Positions 46,377 to 56,580 are shown, counted from the first letter of the stretch. The stretch: DNA of 64,000 nucleotides from CAWAMR01 sp963783095 (GCA_963783095.1 CAWAMR010000002.1:496001-560000); one strand, 5' to 3'. The notes: a model not told the origin generated them from the sequence alone. Translations and numbers: made by a program.

Positions 46377-47873
46377 ATGAATTCCTTTTTCTTTTATGGC
46401 GCATTGTTGATCAGCGCGTCACTTTTCGTTTCGCCCGCCACGGCGGCTCCGGGCACAAATACCCCCCTGACTCCTGAAGACGTCAAGGCCAGGGATCTGG
46501 TGCAAAGTCTCGGCAATTCTCGCTACAAGGTCCGCGAGGAAGCGGCCCGACAACTCGTCCAGATGGGTCGAATGGCCAAGCGGGCACTGATTGAAGGAAA
46601 GAAAAGTTCCGATCCCGAAATTTGGAACCGCTGCGGCCTGCTGCTGCCGCAAGCCCTGGAACTTGATCTCAAAGCGCGCGTCGAGGCTTTCCTTGCCGAC
46701 ACCGACGGGAAACAACAACACGACTTGCCCCTCTGGAGTCGCTTTCGGAAAATCACAGGCTCTGATGCCGGCACTCGAAAGTTATTTGCCGAGATCGTCA
46801 AAACAAACGCCAATATGCTGGATCAATGCGAGGAAGGTCCGGAAGTGGCTGGGGATAAATATAACACCCGTGCCCAGGAGTTGCAGTATCAACTCAACTT
46901 CGGCTTTCGCAACGGCAGGCAGCAGACCATTCAGGTTCCTGATATTGCCGCTCTCTTCCTGATCGGCGCGGATCCGGAGGCCTCGAAGTTTATCACCAAC
47001 ACACAGGTTAATCCGGTCGGCGGTTTCCTCTTCCAACCGAACATCCAACAGACGTTGCGCACCGGTGAGCAATCTCCGGCATTTCGCAAACTTTTCTTCA
47101 GCTGGGCCGAGCAGCGCGATGATGTCAATTCCGTCAGCTATATTCTATCGGTGGTGCAGAGCCTCAATCTGCGCGAGGGGCTGTCCTTCGCGGTCAAGGC
47201 CATGCAGATGAAGGAGCAACAAGTTTACACCCGTGCCCAGGCCGTTACCTGCGTCGGCAAAATGGGTGGCAAGGAACACGCTGCCTCGTTCGACAGTTTG
47301 TTCAACGATACCACGCAAGTCGGCAACCTCCAGTGGCAAAACGTGATGATCACCACCAACATGAGCGATGTGGTATTGGCCATGTCGATTCATCTATCGG
47401 GCCAGAATCCCAAGGATTTTGGCTTTGATGTACTTCAGACGCAGCCGAACTTCGTGTGGGCGTATCACTATCTGGGATTCAGTACCGAAGCCAAACGTCA
47501 CGCCGCACTGGTCAAGGCCGCAACCACCAAAGAACTGCCGGCTTCAACGCGGGGAGCAGCTTTGTTGGCTCTGATGCATTATGGCAAAGAAAAAGATTTC
47601 AAACTGATCGAGCCGTTCTTGAAGGACACTCTTGTCGTTGCCACACCGACGGTGGACGGGAAAAAGATCAACGTCGAAATGCGCGACGTAGCTCTGGCGG
47701 TCGGCGTGGCGATCTCCAAGCAGGATCTCAACGACTACGGCTACAAGGCTGCCAACAAGGAGACCAAGCCGAAGGATGTCCCCTTGAAAGATTACTACTT
47801 CACCACCAACGAAAAGCGCGAAGCCGCTCAAAAGAAGTGGAAGGTATGGACCGCATCGCAACCTAAAAAGTGA
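46377..47873 (+). CDS. Secreted HEAT-repeat-like protein, first of two paralogues
   Basis: Start ATG 46377 opens a signal peptide (MNSFFFYGALLISASLFVSP). 498 residues. VQSLGNSRYKVREEAARQLV and MGRMAKRALIEGKKSSDPEI are HEAT-like helix pairs at the N-terminus. Later parts have AALFLIGADPEASKF and VTCVGKMGGKEHAASFDSLF. It ends in a conserved tail NEKREAAQKKWKVWTASQPK that recurs in the paralogue at 48037. The stop TGA is the first TGA of a GTGACAAGG array. Planctomycete-type protein of unknown function. Confidence 0.75.
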   Translation: MNSFFFYGALLISASLFVSPATAAPGTNTPLTPEDVKARDLVQSLGNSRYKVREEAARQLVQMGRMAKRALIEGKKSSDPEIWNRCGLLLPQALELDLKARVEAFLADTDGKQQHDLPLWSRFRKITGSDAGTRKLFAEIVKTNANMLDQCEEGPEVAGDKYNTRAQELQYQLNFGFRNGRQQTIQVPDIAALFLIGADPEASKFITNTQVNPVGGFLFQPNIQQTLRTGEQSPAFRKLFFSWAEQRDDVNSVSYILSVVQSLNLREGLSFAVKAMQMKEQQVYTRAQAVTCVGKMGGKEHAASFDSLFNDTTQVGNLQWQNVMITTNMSDVVLAMSIHLSGQNPKDFGFDVLQTQPNFVWAYHYLGFSTEAKRHAALVKAATTKELPASTRGAALLALMHYGKEKDFKLIEPFLKDTLVVATPTVDGKKINVEMRDVALAVGVAISKQDLNDYGYKAANKETKPKDVPLKDYYFTTNEKREAAQKKWKVWTASQPKK

Positions 47874-48018
47874 CAAGGTGACAAGGTGACAAGGTGACAA
47901 GGTGACAAGGTGACAAATACCGAGCGTATGTCCGAATGTTGATCTTGTGTGAATTCCATCGGACCACTTATCCGAGGTAATTTGTCACCCGGTCACCTTG
48001 TCACCCGGTCACCTTGCC
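47871..48018. repeat. GTGACAAGG element, copy 3
   Basis: Five units start at the stop codon (47871). The spacer has CGAGCGTATGTCCGAATGTT and GATCTT, and four inverted units (TTGTCACCCGGTCACC type) end at about 48018, just before the next gene's ribosome-binding site. Confidence 0.88.
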
Positions 48019-48036
48019 AAGTCTGGAGGTTTCTCC

Positions 48037-49175
48037 ATGTTCTCAATTTCATCCGCTGCCCTGTGCGTACTATTCGTCGGCGTACCGAATCCGGATGCAA
48101 AAGTCGATGCCGACAAGCGCCGGGCGAGTGAATTGATCCCGAAATTGGGGCACGATTTCTATCGGGTTCGTGAAGAAGCCTCGCGCGAGTTGACAGCGCT
48201 CGGCAGCGCGGCCAAAGAAGCCTTGCAATCGGGACTCAAACATCCGGACATGGAAATTCGCGATCGCTGCCGGAAGTTGTTGCCCAAAGCGATCGAACAT
48301 CATCTCAACGAGCAGATCGAGCACTTCCTGGCCAAACCGGATGGACCATTACCAGCCGATCTACCGGCCCTAAAGCGCTGGATTAAGATCGTCGGTTCGG
48401 ACAAGGAATCGCGCGAGTTGTACCGGGACATCGTCAAGAAACATCAAAAGATACTGATCGATCTGGAAGCCTCGCCCGAACGGGCCTCGGACGTCTATCA
48501 GGCATTCATGCACGATCATGCTCCTTCTTTGGTCGTCAACGGCGCGGTTCAGCCAACCAATATCGATCTGCCGGAAGCAGCGTTATTTCTGTTTATGGGA
48601 GCGGATGCCAATTGTCGCAAGTCGGGAGTAACGAATTATCAGTTCGGCAATCTCTTCCTGAACGGCACGGTCCTCGTCCAGAAACTGTCATCTGATCATG
48701 GCTCCGCCACCGTCAAAAAATTGTTTGCGGCCTGGCTGGAGGAAGAGAACACCCCGGTGTTGCTGTCGCGGGCCTTTCGACTGGTAGCGCAATATGAGAT
48801 CAAAGAGTGCGCTCCGCAGCACTTAAGGTTAGCGGAATGAAGTCGGTCAACGGCCTCTACCGTTCCTATGCGCTGGTATCTTTGATGAGAATCGGCTCCA
48901 AGGAGACGATTGACGATCCACAGTTTCAAAAGTTGCTCGCGGACAAGACGGTGATCCGTGCCGGGGTGAACGGTGCCGAGATTCGGGATGTGGCGTTAGG
49001 TGTAGCGGTGGAACTATCGGGACAGAAAGCAAGCGACTATGGTTTTGAACGTATTCGACCCGCAAACAAGGCAGCGATTTTGAGTTACATTTACTTTACG
49101 CTCGGCAGCGACGAGAAGCGGGACGCCGCCCACAAGAAATGGAAAGAGTGGGCGGACGGTCGCCCCAAAAAATGA
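48037..49175 (+). CDS. Secreted HEAT-repeat-like protein, second paralogue (frameshifted)
   Basis: ATG 48037 after TGGAGGTTTCTCC. MFSISSAALCVLFVGVPNPD is a short signal-like N-terminus, then ELIPKLGHDFYRVREEASRE, DMEIRDRCRKLLPKAIEHHL, PEAALFLFMGADANCRKSGV. The frame shifts near 48805. The reading then continues with KSVNGLYRSYALVSLMRIGS to the shared tail DEKRDAAHKKWKEWADGRPK. About 379 residues. It is similar to the upstream gene throughout but shorter. GTGACAAGG elements in opposite orientations bracket it. Confidence 0.7.
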
Positions 49176-49263
49176 CAAGGTGACAAAATAAGAGTTCAAT
49201 CTCAGATCAATATTTGCAGATACGCTTGATTGTTCACCTTGTCACCCGGTCACCCGGTCACCT
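49173..49263. repeat. GTGACAAGG element, copy 4 (reverse orientation)
   Basis: Two units start at the stop codon (49173). The spacer read in reverse complement (AATCAAGCGTATCTGCAAAT, ATTGATCTGAG) matches the core of copy 2, so this copy is inverted. Units TTCACCTTGTCACCCGGTCA run to 49263 and include the stop codon of the convergent His-rich gene. Confidence 0.85.
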
Positions 49264-49600
49264 TCACCGGCCCATGATCGTCGCAGTGATCGCCGTGGGG
49301 ATGGTGCAGATGACCTGACACCAGGTAGTCCACATGATCGCCGTGCGGGATGGCTTCATGGCCGCAGCCTTCGCCGTGAACGTGTTTCCGGTCGTGGCCG
49401 TCGCAGGCGTGAACCGGAGTGCAAACATCCGGATTCGCGGTCGTGATCGGTAAGGTGTGCTCGTCCACGTGCTCGCCATGAACGTGATGGAGATGACCAT
49501 CGTGTAAATAATCGGTGTGCCCATCGTGCTCGATGGAGGTGTGGCCGCAATTCGGACCGTGCTGATGGCTGTGCCCTGTGTGAGTTTTGCATTCTTCCAT
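49250..49600 (-). CDS. His-rich metal-binding protein
   Basis: 116 residues from ATG 49600 (MEECKTHTGHSHQHGPNCGH) after GAGGAACTCCC. About a third of residues are His or Asp. Two copies of D-Y-L-x-x-G-H-L-H-H-x-H-G are visible (HTDYLHDGHLHHVHGEH and HVDYLVSGHLHHPHGDH), each with CDDH or VDEH following. It probably stores or buffers zinc, nickel or cobalt in the cytoplasm. The last codons and the stop come from the repeat element at 49173-49263. Confidence 0.75.
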   Translation of the reverse strand: MEECKTHTGHSHQHGPNCGHTSIEHDGHTDYLHDGHLHHVHGEHVDEHTLPITTANPDVCTPVHACDGHDRKHVHGEGCGHEAIPHGDHVDYLVSGHLHHPHGDHCDDHGPVKVTG

Positions 49601-49808
49601 GGGAGTTCCTCGTAACCTGGGTTGAATGGATCCGCAAAGTCGTAACCAGTCTACCATAATTCTACAAGTCCATCTATCGGCAAGGAACCCATTCGAGTTC
49701 ACAATTCTCTATTGCCGGCGGTGCGCTCTCTTCTCAGAATGAAGACACTTTCCCAAAAGCCTCAGATTGCATCATGCGTTTCCATCAATGTGCAGAGGGC
49801 ACGGTGTT

Positions 49809-50366
49809 ATGAGCGGAGTTCTTCCCGACTGGATGATTGAACGCGATATCAAGATTGTTCCCTTTGCGTCCCAACAGCCGCGTCCGGGGACGATCTCCTA
49901 CGGCGTTACCAGTTACGGCTACGATGTCCGCGTCGACCGCAAGTTCAAGGTCTTCACCAACGCACGCTGTGCCATCGTCGATCCCAAGAATTTCGATCCG
50001 CAATCGTTCGTGGACATCGAAGGGGATTTTTGCCTCATCCCTCCGAATAGCTTCGCACTGGCCGAGACAATTGAATATCTGGAGATCCCGCGCGACGTGA
50101 TCGCCGTGTGCGTGGGAAAAAGCACGTACGCGCGCTGTGGGATTATTTGCAACGTAACGCCGCTGGAGCCTGAGTGGCGCGGTCGAATTACCATCGAAAT
50201 CAGTAACACAACGCCTCTGCCCGCCAAGATCTATTCGGGTGAGGGAATTGCCCAGATTCTGTTCTTCCGAGGCGAGGAAGTCTGCAAAACCAGTTACGCG
50301 GACAAGAAAGGAAAGTATCAGGATCAGCCGGGGTTGACTCTGCCGTTCGTACAGAAACCGGAATGA
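49809..50366 (+). CDS. dcd: dCTP deaminase
   Basis: ATG 49809 (MSGVLPDWMIERDIKIVPF). 185 residues. Family motifs: SYGVTSYGYDVRVDRKFKVF, GKSTYARCGIICNVTPLEP, and WRGRITIEISNTTPLPAKIY with the catalytic Glu in EISN. The enzyme deaminates dCTP to dUTP for dTMP synthesis. It lies ahead of the B12-dependent ribonucleotide reductase on the same strand, which fits a deoxynucleotide supply locus. Confidence 0.92.
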   Translation: MSGVLPDWMIERDIKIVPFASQQPRPGTISYGVTSYGYDVRVDRKFKVFTNARCAIVDPKNFDPQSFVDIEGDFCLIPPNSFALAETIEYLEIPRDVIAVCVGKSTYARCGIICNVTPLEPEWRGRITIEISNTTPLPAKIYSGEGIAQILFFRGEEVCKTSYADKKGKYQDQPGLTLPFVQKPE

Positions 50367-50844
50367 GTGAAGCGGAGCCGCGACCGTCAGGAAGCGCATG
50401 ATTTCGCGCGGCAACACTCCCTCACGGTCGCGGCTCTATCGACGAGGCAACGCTCCCTCAAGGTCGCGGCTCTGTCGACGAGGTTGAGCAGAGAATTTCA
50501 TCCCCGAAATCGATAGGAAAACAAGAATCGAATTATCCAATTGTTGCGGATCACCCAGATTCCTCATTTTCATGGATTTGTTGCAATTCAGAACAAAAAG
50601 GCAGTGTACGAACGATTCAATTCTGAGAAATCAGAAAGAAATTTCTTTTCATCATTGACGAGACAATGTACACCGGGATAGTTGTAATACAGGCTCCGGT
50701 GTTATCGCTTACCGGAGTTGTACCGACTCGCGTGAATGTGTCGCCCTAGCTGCCCGCTCTCCCACAATCCGCTGCGCCTGTCGGTGCCCGGTTCCAGCAA
50801 ACCGGTGGATAGCGAGAACCCAATCGGATTGGGGAGGAAGCGAC
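50367..50844. other. Leader region of the ribonucleotide reductase, with direct repeats
   Basis: Starts with repeated GGTCGCGGCTCTATCGACGA / GGTCGCGGCTCTGTCGACGA units (about 50419-50487) and related GCGACCGTCAGGAAG text. An AT-rich segment follows, then a hairpin (CTCCGGTGTTATCGCTTACC GGAG, near 50693). I looked for a cobalamin riboswitch and found no B12 box or the conserved core. No gene seen. Confidence 0.45.
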
Positions 50845-53800
50845 ATGGCCACGTCCCTTCACGAGTTGCTGTCCACCCCATTCGTCGTCAACGAGCAACA
50901 GCAATCCCATGGAAGTGAATCGCATATTTACCCGGGAAGGGCAAGGTGCCTTTACCGAGATTGGTTTCGTTCCCCGCACTTCACGGATCGTCAATCCGAA
51001 TGGCACAATCGTTTTCGAGATGCGCGACCTGCTGGCCCCCGAAGGATGGTCGCAGGTAGCAGTTGATATTCTGGCACAAAAATACTTCCGCAGAGCCGGC
51101 CTGGCAGCGAATTACGAGAAAGTTGCGGAAGCAGGCGTCCCAATCTGGCTGCAGCGCTCCAAAGCGGTCGAAGGCGATGCGCTGGAGATGCACGAAACCG
51201 ATGCTCGCCAGGTCTTTCGCAGACTGGCAGGCTGCTGGACCTATTGGGGTTGGAAGGGAAACTATTTCACTTCGGAAGCCGATGCGCTGGCATTCCACGA
51301 CGAAATCTGCTACATGCTGGCCATGCAGATGGCAGCACCGAATAGCCCGCAGTGGTTCAATACGGGTCTGCACTGGGCCTACGGCATCGAGGGGCCGCCG
51401 CAGGGACACTACTTCGTCAATCCGTTGACCAAGGCGATGGAAAAATCGACCTCGGCATACGAACGCCCGGCCCCGCATGCCTGTTTCATCCAGTCCGTGA
51501 ACGACGACCTCGTCAACGAGGGCGGCATCATGGATCTCTGGGTCCGCGAAGCGCGCATCTTTAAATACGGCTCAGGCACGGGCTCCAATTTCTCGCAGAT
51601 TCGCGGCGAAGGCGAACCGCTCTCCGGCGGCGGCAAGTCATCGGGCTTGATGAGCTTTTTGAAGATCGGCGATCGGGCCGCCGGTGCCATCAAAAGCGGC
51701 GGCACCACGCGCCGAGCTGCGAAGATGGTGGTTCTCGATCTCGACCATCCCGACGTGGAAGAGTTCATTAACTGGAAGGTCGTCGAAGAACAGAAAGTTG
51801 CCGCTTTGGTGCAAGGCTCAAAGCAACTGAACCGGCATCTCAACAGTGTGATGAAGGCCTGCCATGCCTGGGAGAATCCCGAAGAACAATTCGATCCCAA
51901 GCACAACAAGGATCTTCGCAAGGCCATCCTCGAGGCACGTTCTGCGCTGATTCCGGAGAACTACATCGGCCGGGTGATTCACCTGGCCATGCAGGGGTTC
52001 AAGCAACTGCACGTGGAAGAGTACGACACCGACTGGACGTCCAAGGCCTATTTAAGCGTCTCCGGGCAGAACAGCAACAACACGGTTCGCATCGACAACC
52101 GGTTCATGAACGCGGTTCAGGACGATGGCGAGTGGAATTTGTACTGGCGCACCGAAAAAACCAAAGCTCGGAAGCAGGGTCGAGAACCCAAGCCCAAGAA
52201 GCAACTCCAGGCGCGCGACTTGTGGGATCAAATCGCTTTCGCAGCGTGGTCGTGTGCCGATCCCGGCGTGCAGTACGATACCACCATCAACGAGTGGCAC
52301 ACCTGCCCCGAAGACGGCAGAATTCGCGCGAGCAATCCGTGCAGCGAATACATGTTCATCGACGATACGGCGTGCAATCTCGCCTCGATGAATCTGCTGA
52401 AGTTCTACGACCCTGCATCGGGACGTTTCAATGTCGAATCGTATTTACATGCCGGCCGGCTCTGGACGATGATTCTCGAAATCAGCGTCTACATGGCCCA
52501 GTTCCCCAGCAAGCCGGTTGCTCAACTCTCTTATGACTTCCGCACCCTCGGACTGGGCTACGCCAATCTCGGTGCACTTTTGATGGTGCAAGGTATTCCC
52601 TACGATTCTCCCGAAGGCCGGGCGCAGTGTGCTGCCCTCACGGCGATCATGCACGCCGGCGCCTATGCCACATCGGCGGAAATCGCCTCGGAAGTCGGCC
52701 CGTTCCCGCGCTATGAAGCCAACAAGCAACACATGCTCCGCGTGATTCGCAATCACCGTCGGGCGGCCTACAACGCCCCAACTGCCGAATACGAAGGGCT
52801 ATCGATCACACCCACCGGCATCGACCCGGTTCATTGTCCACAGTACCTGCTGGATGCCGCTCGCAACGAAGCCGACCGGATGCTTGAATTGGGCGAGAAA
52901 TCGGGCTATCGCAATGCCCAGGTGACGGTACTTGCTCCGACCGGCACTATAGGCTTGGTGATGGATTGCGACACCACCGGCATTGAGCCGGACTTCTCAA
53001 TGGTGAAGTTCAAAAAGCTCGCGGGCGGCGGCTACTTCAAGATCATCAACGCCTCCATCCCGCCCGCCCTGGCCAGGCTCGGTTACACGCCGCGGCAGAT
53101 CGATGAGATTGTGCGCTACTCCCGCGGCTCGGGAACGCTCGTAGGCTGCCCGCACATCAACCCGACCAGCCTGAAGGCGAAAGGGTTCACGGATGAGGTT
53201 CTGCAAAAGATCGAGACCACTCTGGCAGGTGCCTTTGAATTGCCTTTCGTCCTCAACCGCTGGACCATCGGCGATGACTTCCTCAAGGAAAAACTCGGCC
53301 TGAAACCGGACAGTCTATGAGGCTCCGACCTTCGATCTGCTTGCTTATCTGGGATTCAACAAACAGCAGATCGCCGATGCCAGTGCAATTCGTCTGCGGC
53401 ACCATGACCATCGAAGGTGCTCCGTATCTCGAAGCCCGAACACTACGCCGTGTTCGATTGTGCCAACAAGTGCGGCAAGAACGGGAAGCGCTTCCTGTCG
53501 ACGGAATCGCACATTCGGATGATGGCTGCCGCCCAGCCCTTCATCAGCGGTGCGATCTCCAAAACCATCAATATGCCGCACGACGCCACGGTCGAGGACG
53601 TCAAGAAGTCGTACTAACTGAGCTGGAAGCTCATGCTCAAGGCCAACGCCCTGTACCGCGACGGCTCGAAACTCAGCCAGCCGTTCAATTCGGTGTCGGA
53701 TGCGCCGGAACTGGAAGTTTTGGCCGCTGCCAGCGAGCCGGAATGACTCAAGGCCGAGCCGGTTCGGATCGCGGAGAAAATCGTTCATCGCTATCTGGCT

Positions 53801-54540
53801 CGTCGTCGCCGGCTTGCCCGATCGCCGCGGGGGTTACACGCAGAAAGCCCGCATCGGCAATCACAAGGTTTATCTGCGAACCGGCGAATACTCAGATGGT
53901 TCGCTCGGCGAAATCTTCCTCGACATGCACAAGGAAGGGGCTGCCTTCCGGAGCATGATGAACAGCTTCGCCATCGCCATTTCGCTCGGTCTTCAGCATG
54001 GCGTGCCGCTCGAAGAATTCGTCGATGCCTTTATCTTCACGCGCTTTGAGCCGAACGGCGTGGTGCAGGGCAACCCGCACATCAAGATGTCGACTTCGAT
54101 CATCGATTACATCTTCCGCGAACTGGCGGTGACCTATCTGGGCCGCTACGAATTGGCGCACGTGGAGCCGGAAGACTTGCGCGGCGACGCCCTGCACGAC
54201 AAGGATTTTGAACCCGATTTCGAAGGCGAGGAGATCGTCGAGGAACGGTTGATCGAATCGAAGCCGACGGTTCGGCGCATGGCAGGTCCTCGTTCCGGAC
54301 ATCTGAACCCCGGCAGCATTCCGACACCAAGTGGTTCCAATGGGCCTGGCGTTGAAAAGCCGAATGGGATGGGACCAAAAGCGAATGGAACACCGAAGCG
54401 CCAACGGCAATAAAGTGCAAATTGCCAGACAGAAGGGCTATGAAGGCGATCCGTGTGTAAACTGCGGATTCTTGACCTTGGTGCGCAGCGGGGCCTGCAT
54501 GAAGTGCGACACCTGCGGCGAGACGAGCGGCTGTAGTTGA
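50845..54540 (+). CDS. nrdJ: B12-dependent (class II) ribonucleotide reductase, several frameshifts and two in-frame stops
   Basis: ATG 50845 follows GGGGAGGAAGCGAC, the best start, with one frame change to MEVNRIFTREGQG at 50909. The alpha-barrel is unbroken for 803 codons: HACFIQSVNDDLVNEGGIMD, YGSGTGSNFSQIRG, NPCSEYMFIDDTACNLASMN and LAPTGTIGLVMDCDTTGIEP. After 53320 the family continues in other frames: APTFDLLAYLGFNKQQIADA, FVCGTMTIEGAP, KPEHYAVFDCANKCG, a TAA after VEDVKKSY, a TGA after AAASEPE, then GGYTQKARIGNHKVYL and the Cys-rich end DPCVNCGFLTLVRSGACMKC. It makes deoxynucleotides using adenosylcobalamin. All substrate-site motifs remain, but the lesions near the 3' end could inactivate it. 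Confidence 0.85.
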
Positions 54541-54665
54541 TCTCTGTGAATGGTAAAAGAACCGAAGTTGTATGCTTAATGCTTACCCAGCGGATCGAGA
54601 TGGATTTCGCCCCAAGCAATGGTCGGCACGACTTCGACAGCCATCACGTTAGCCGCAGAGAAGCT

Positions 54666-55079
54666 TTACGTTTCCGTGTGGTTACCTGCGCTTTGATAAT
54701 TTTCCACAGGCCGTAATCCATCAATGTTTGGGAGTATTGTTGCCTGACCAAGCCCATCTTGGGACCATACTTCCAACCCAGCAAGCATGCCACCACGCTC
54801 GAATACAAATACTCCGAACAATTCGCCTCCAGTAGCGCGCCACTCATAATCAGCCAAGATGTGAATGCCATTCGCCCGTGGTGGAACTTTGCCATCGATT
54901 GCCAAGTCGATGCTCGCACAACCGCAACCGCAGCGAGAAACCACATGGGCGCGTTCGAGTTGTGGCAAATACTCTTTGGCCTGCGGAGAACCATTGTTCA
55001 AGAGCCATCGAATCAGCGCGGTCTCGGCCGAACTCAACGGCTGGTCGTCTGGAATATCCGATGTTGTCATGATCTGCAT
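54666..55079 (-). CDS. Hypothetical protein with Cys-rich motif
   Basis: 137 residues from ATG 55079 (MQIMTTSDIPDDQ). The more typical start MTTSD is three codons later. SSAETALIRWLLNNGSPQAK is helical. VVSRCGCGCASIDLAIDG may bind metal through C-x-C-x-C. The second half is beta-rich (GIHILADYEWRATGGELFGV, FERGGMLAGLEVWSQDG). The family is common in planctomycetes and some Gram-negatives. Function unknown. Confidence 0.65.
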   Translation of the reverse strand: MQIMTTSDIPDDQPLSSAETALIRWLLNNGSPQAKEYLPQLERAHVVSRCGCGCASIDLAIDGKVPPRANGIHILADYEWRATGGELFGVFVFERGGMLAGLEVWSQDGLGQATILPNIDGLRPVENYQSAGNHTET

Positions 55080-55108
55080 CACCGAACCGTTGCTTGGTTT
55101 TTTACTCG

Positions 55109-55342
55109 CTAACACTGCCAGAAATGCAAGACCCGGATTGTTGTCTGTTGATCGCTGGCGACATCGATTCGAAGATCTTTCGCGGAAACGATCGGTATTA
55201 CCGTTGTTTGCCCGGCTTCATCATCCGAAGCAACAGGCGTGAATCGACCAAGGACACTGCCGGTATCGTTGCAGACTTCCACGGTTTGGGTGAGGTGCTG
55301 AAACCGTTCCTCAACTTGAGGAGGGAGGATGAGCTTCGTCAT
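55109..55342 (-). CDS. Small protein, first of two paralogues
   Basis: 77 residues from ATG 55342 (MTKLILPPQVEERFQHLTQT). The shared block VEVCNDTGSVLGRFTP matches VEVCDGSGRVLGRFTP in the gene at 55475. The C-terminus diverges and ends in HFWQC, which may reflect a frame change or a different partner. No toxin is adjacent. Resembles antitoxin-like small proteins. Confidence 0.5.
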   Translation of the reverse strand: MTKLILPPQVEERFQHLTQTVEVCNDTGSVLGRFTPVASDDEAGQTTVIPIVSAKDLRIDVASDQQTTIRVLHFWQC

Positions 55343-55474
55343 GATTTCTTCTCGCATTTCAGAAATGATAATGCAAATGAGTGGGGTAGATTCTAGGCGA
55401 TAGCTCATCTCGACGGCAAGTGGCCAAGTCAGAGATTTTCGGTCAACAACTGCCGGCGAATCAGTACTTGAACA

Positions 55475-55696
55475 TCAAAGTTTCTCCAGGTACGCCAACA
55501 CCTCTTCAGTGGAGAATTCCGGTTCTGATTGTCGTCGCTTAAGTTCTTCTTCGCTAATTTGCGGTTGTCTGGTATCGCCCACCCCGTTTGGGGTGAATCG
55601 GCCCAAGACTCGACCAGAACCATCGCACACTTCGACGGGTTGTGTGAGATGCTGAAATTGCTCTTCCAAGGTCGGGGGTAGAATCAGCTTGCTCAT
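55475..55696 (-). CDS. Small protein, second of two paralogues
   Basis: 73 residues from ATG 55696 (MSKLILPPTLEEQFQHLTQP). Core VEVCDGSGRVLGRFTP, then ISEEELKRRQSEPEFSTEEV and an acidic helical end. This layout is frequent in planctomycetes, where such proteins may be antitoxins. No toxin gene follows here. Confidence 0.6.
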   Translation of the reverse strand: MSKLILPPTLEEQFQHLTQPVEVCDGSGRVLGRFTPNGVGDTRQPQISEEELKRRQSEPEFSTEEVLAYLEKL

Positions 55697-55888
55697 GGCT
55701 TTTCCTTGAAGTGGGTTGTTATCCGTTCCCATTCTATTGGACAGTTTACTCGATAATCGGCAGGAGTTACAAGGCGCGAGCTAAATGACGAGTGCTCACC
55801 AAAATCGGCAAATTTCAAATAGACTCTCAAAGCGCTCCTGTCATTCTGAAAAACTCGAATATCCTAATCTCTCTATCGTCTAACAAAA

Positions 55889-55927
55889 GTCCGATGTCCC
55901 TGGAACGGTTCCAGGGCCAAATCGGAC
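55889..55927 (+). promoter_or_regulatory. Leader hairpin of the 55949 gene
   Basis: GTCCGAT pairs with ATCGGAC and CCCTGGAA with TTCCAGGG. The hairpin ends 5-10 bp before the ribosome-binding site (TAGGAGGATTG). It may stabilise the mRNA or bind a factor. On the minus strand it is followed by TTTTG, so it could also serve as a terminator in that direction. Confidence 0.5.
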
Positions 55928-55948
55928 AACGTGTAGGAGGATTGTCGG

Positions 55949-56518
55949 ATGAAGAAGATTGGTATCTTTGCTGTCGCCGCCATCGCTGTCGCCACGCTGA
56001 CCTACGTTTTCTCGGGTGCCAATGCAGCTGAGCCGACCAAGTCCGGCCCGCAAACCGGCGAAAAGGTTCCCGGTCCGTTCCACCCGCTGAACGTCACGGG
56101 CGAATATGCCGGTGAAAAGCAGTGCTTGTTCTGCGTCAACGGCGAAAACCCCGTTGCTATGATTTTTGCTCGTGAAAACACCAGCTCGTTGGCCAAGTTG
56201 ATCAAGAAGATCGATGAGTCCACCACTGCCAATGCCAGCGCCAAGATGGGCAGTTTCGTGGTCTTCCTTAGCGACTCGAAAGACACTCTTGAGAAAGACC
56301 TCAAGAGCCTTGCAACCAAGGAAAAACTGTCGAAGTGCGTATTGAGCATCGACAACGTAGCCGGTCCCAAGGGCTACAAGGTCGCTGCCGACGCCGATGT
56401 CACTGTCGTTCTCTACAAGGAACGAGTTGTGAAGGCCAATTACGCTTTCAAGAAGGGCGAACTCAAGGACTCCGACATTGAGAAAATCGTCGGCGATGTC
56501 AAACTGATCGTCAAATAA
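55949..56518 (+). CDS. Secreted thioredoxin-fold-like protein
   Basis: Strong ribosome-binding site TAGGAGGATTGTCGG before ATG 55949. 189 residues. Signal peptide IFAVAAIAVATLTYVFSGAN. The mature part has GEKQCLFCVNGENPVAMIFA, a CxxC-like C-L-F-C at the position of a thioredoxin active site, then GSFVVFLSDSKDTLEKDLKS and DADVTVVLYKERVVKANYAF. A planctomycete-type peroxiredoxin or thioredoxin-like extracytoplasmic protein. The role is inferred from the fold alone. Confidence 0.65.
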   Translation: MKKIGIFAVAAIAVATLTYVFSGANAAEPTKSGPQTGEKVPGPFHPLNVTGEYAGEKQCLFCVNGENPVAMIFARENTSSLAKLIKKIDESTTANASAKMGSFVVFLSDSKDTLEKDLKSLATKEKLSKCVLSIDNVAGPKGYKVAADADVTVVLYKERVVKANYAFKKGELKDSDIEKIVGDVKLIVK

Positions 56519-56545
56519 TTCGGATTCGTTTATTGAACATGCACG

Positions 56546-56580
56546 CGCCGCTTTGCCTCGATCGCAAAGCGGCGTTGTCG
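56546..56580 (+). terminator. Terminator of the thioredoxin-like gene
   Basis: CGCCGCTTTGC pairs with GCAAAGCGGCG around CTCGATC, followed by TTGTCGTTTCC. It is 28 bp after the stop codon. Confidence 0.7.

Noticed and set aside
50650..50844. Cobalamin riboswitch before the B12-dependent reductase
   Set aside because: Expected from function, but I see no B12 box or conserved core, only an ordinary hairpin.
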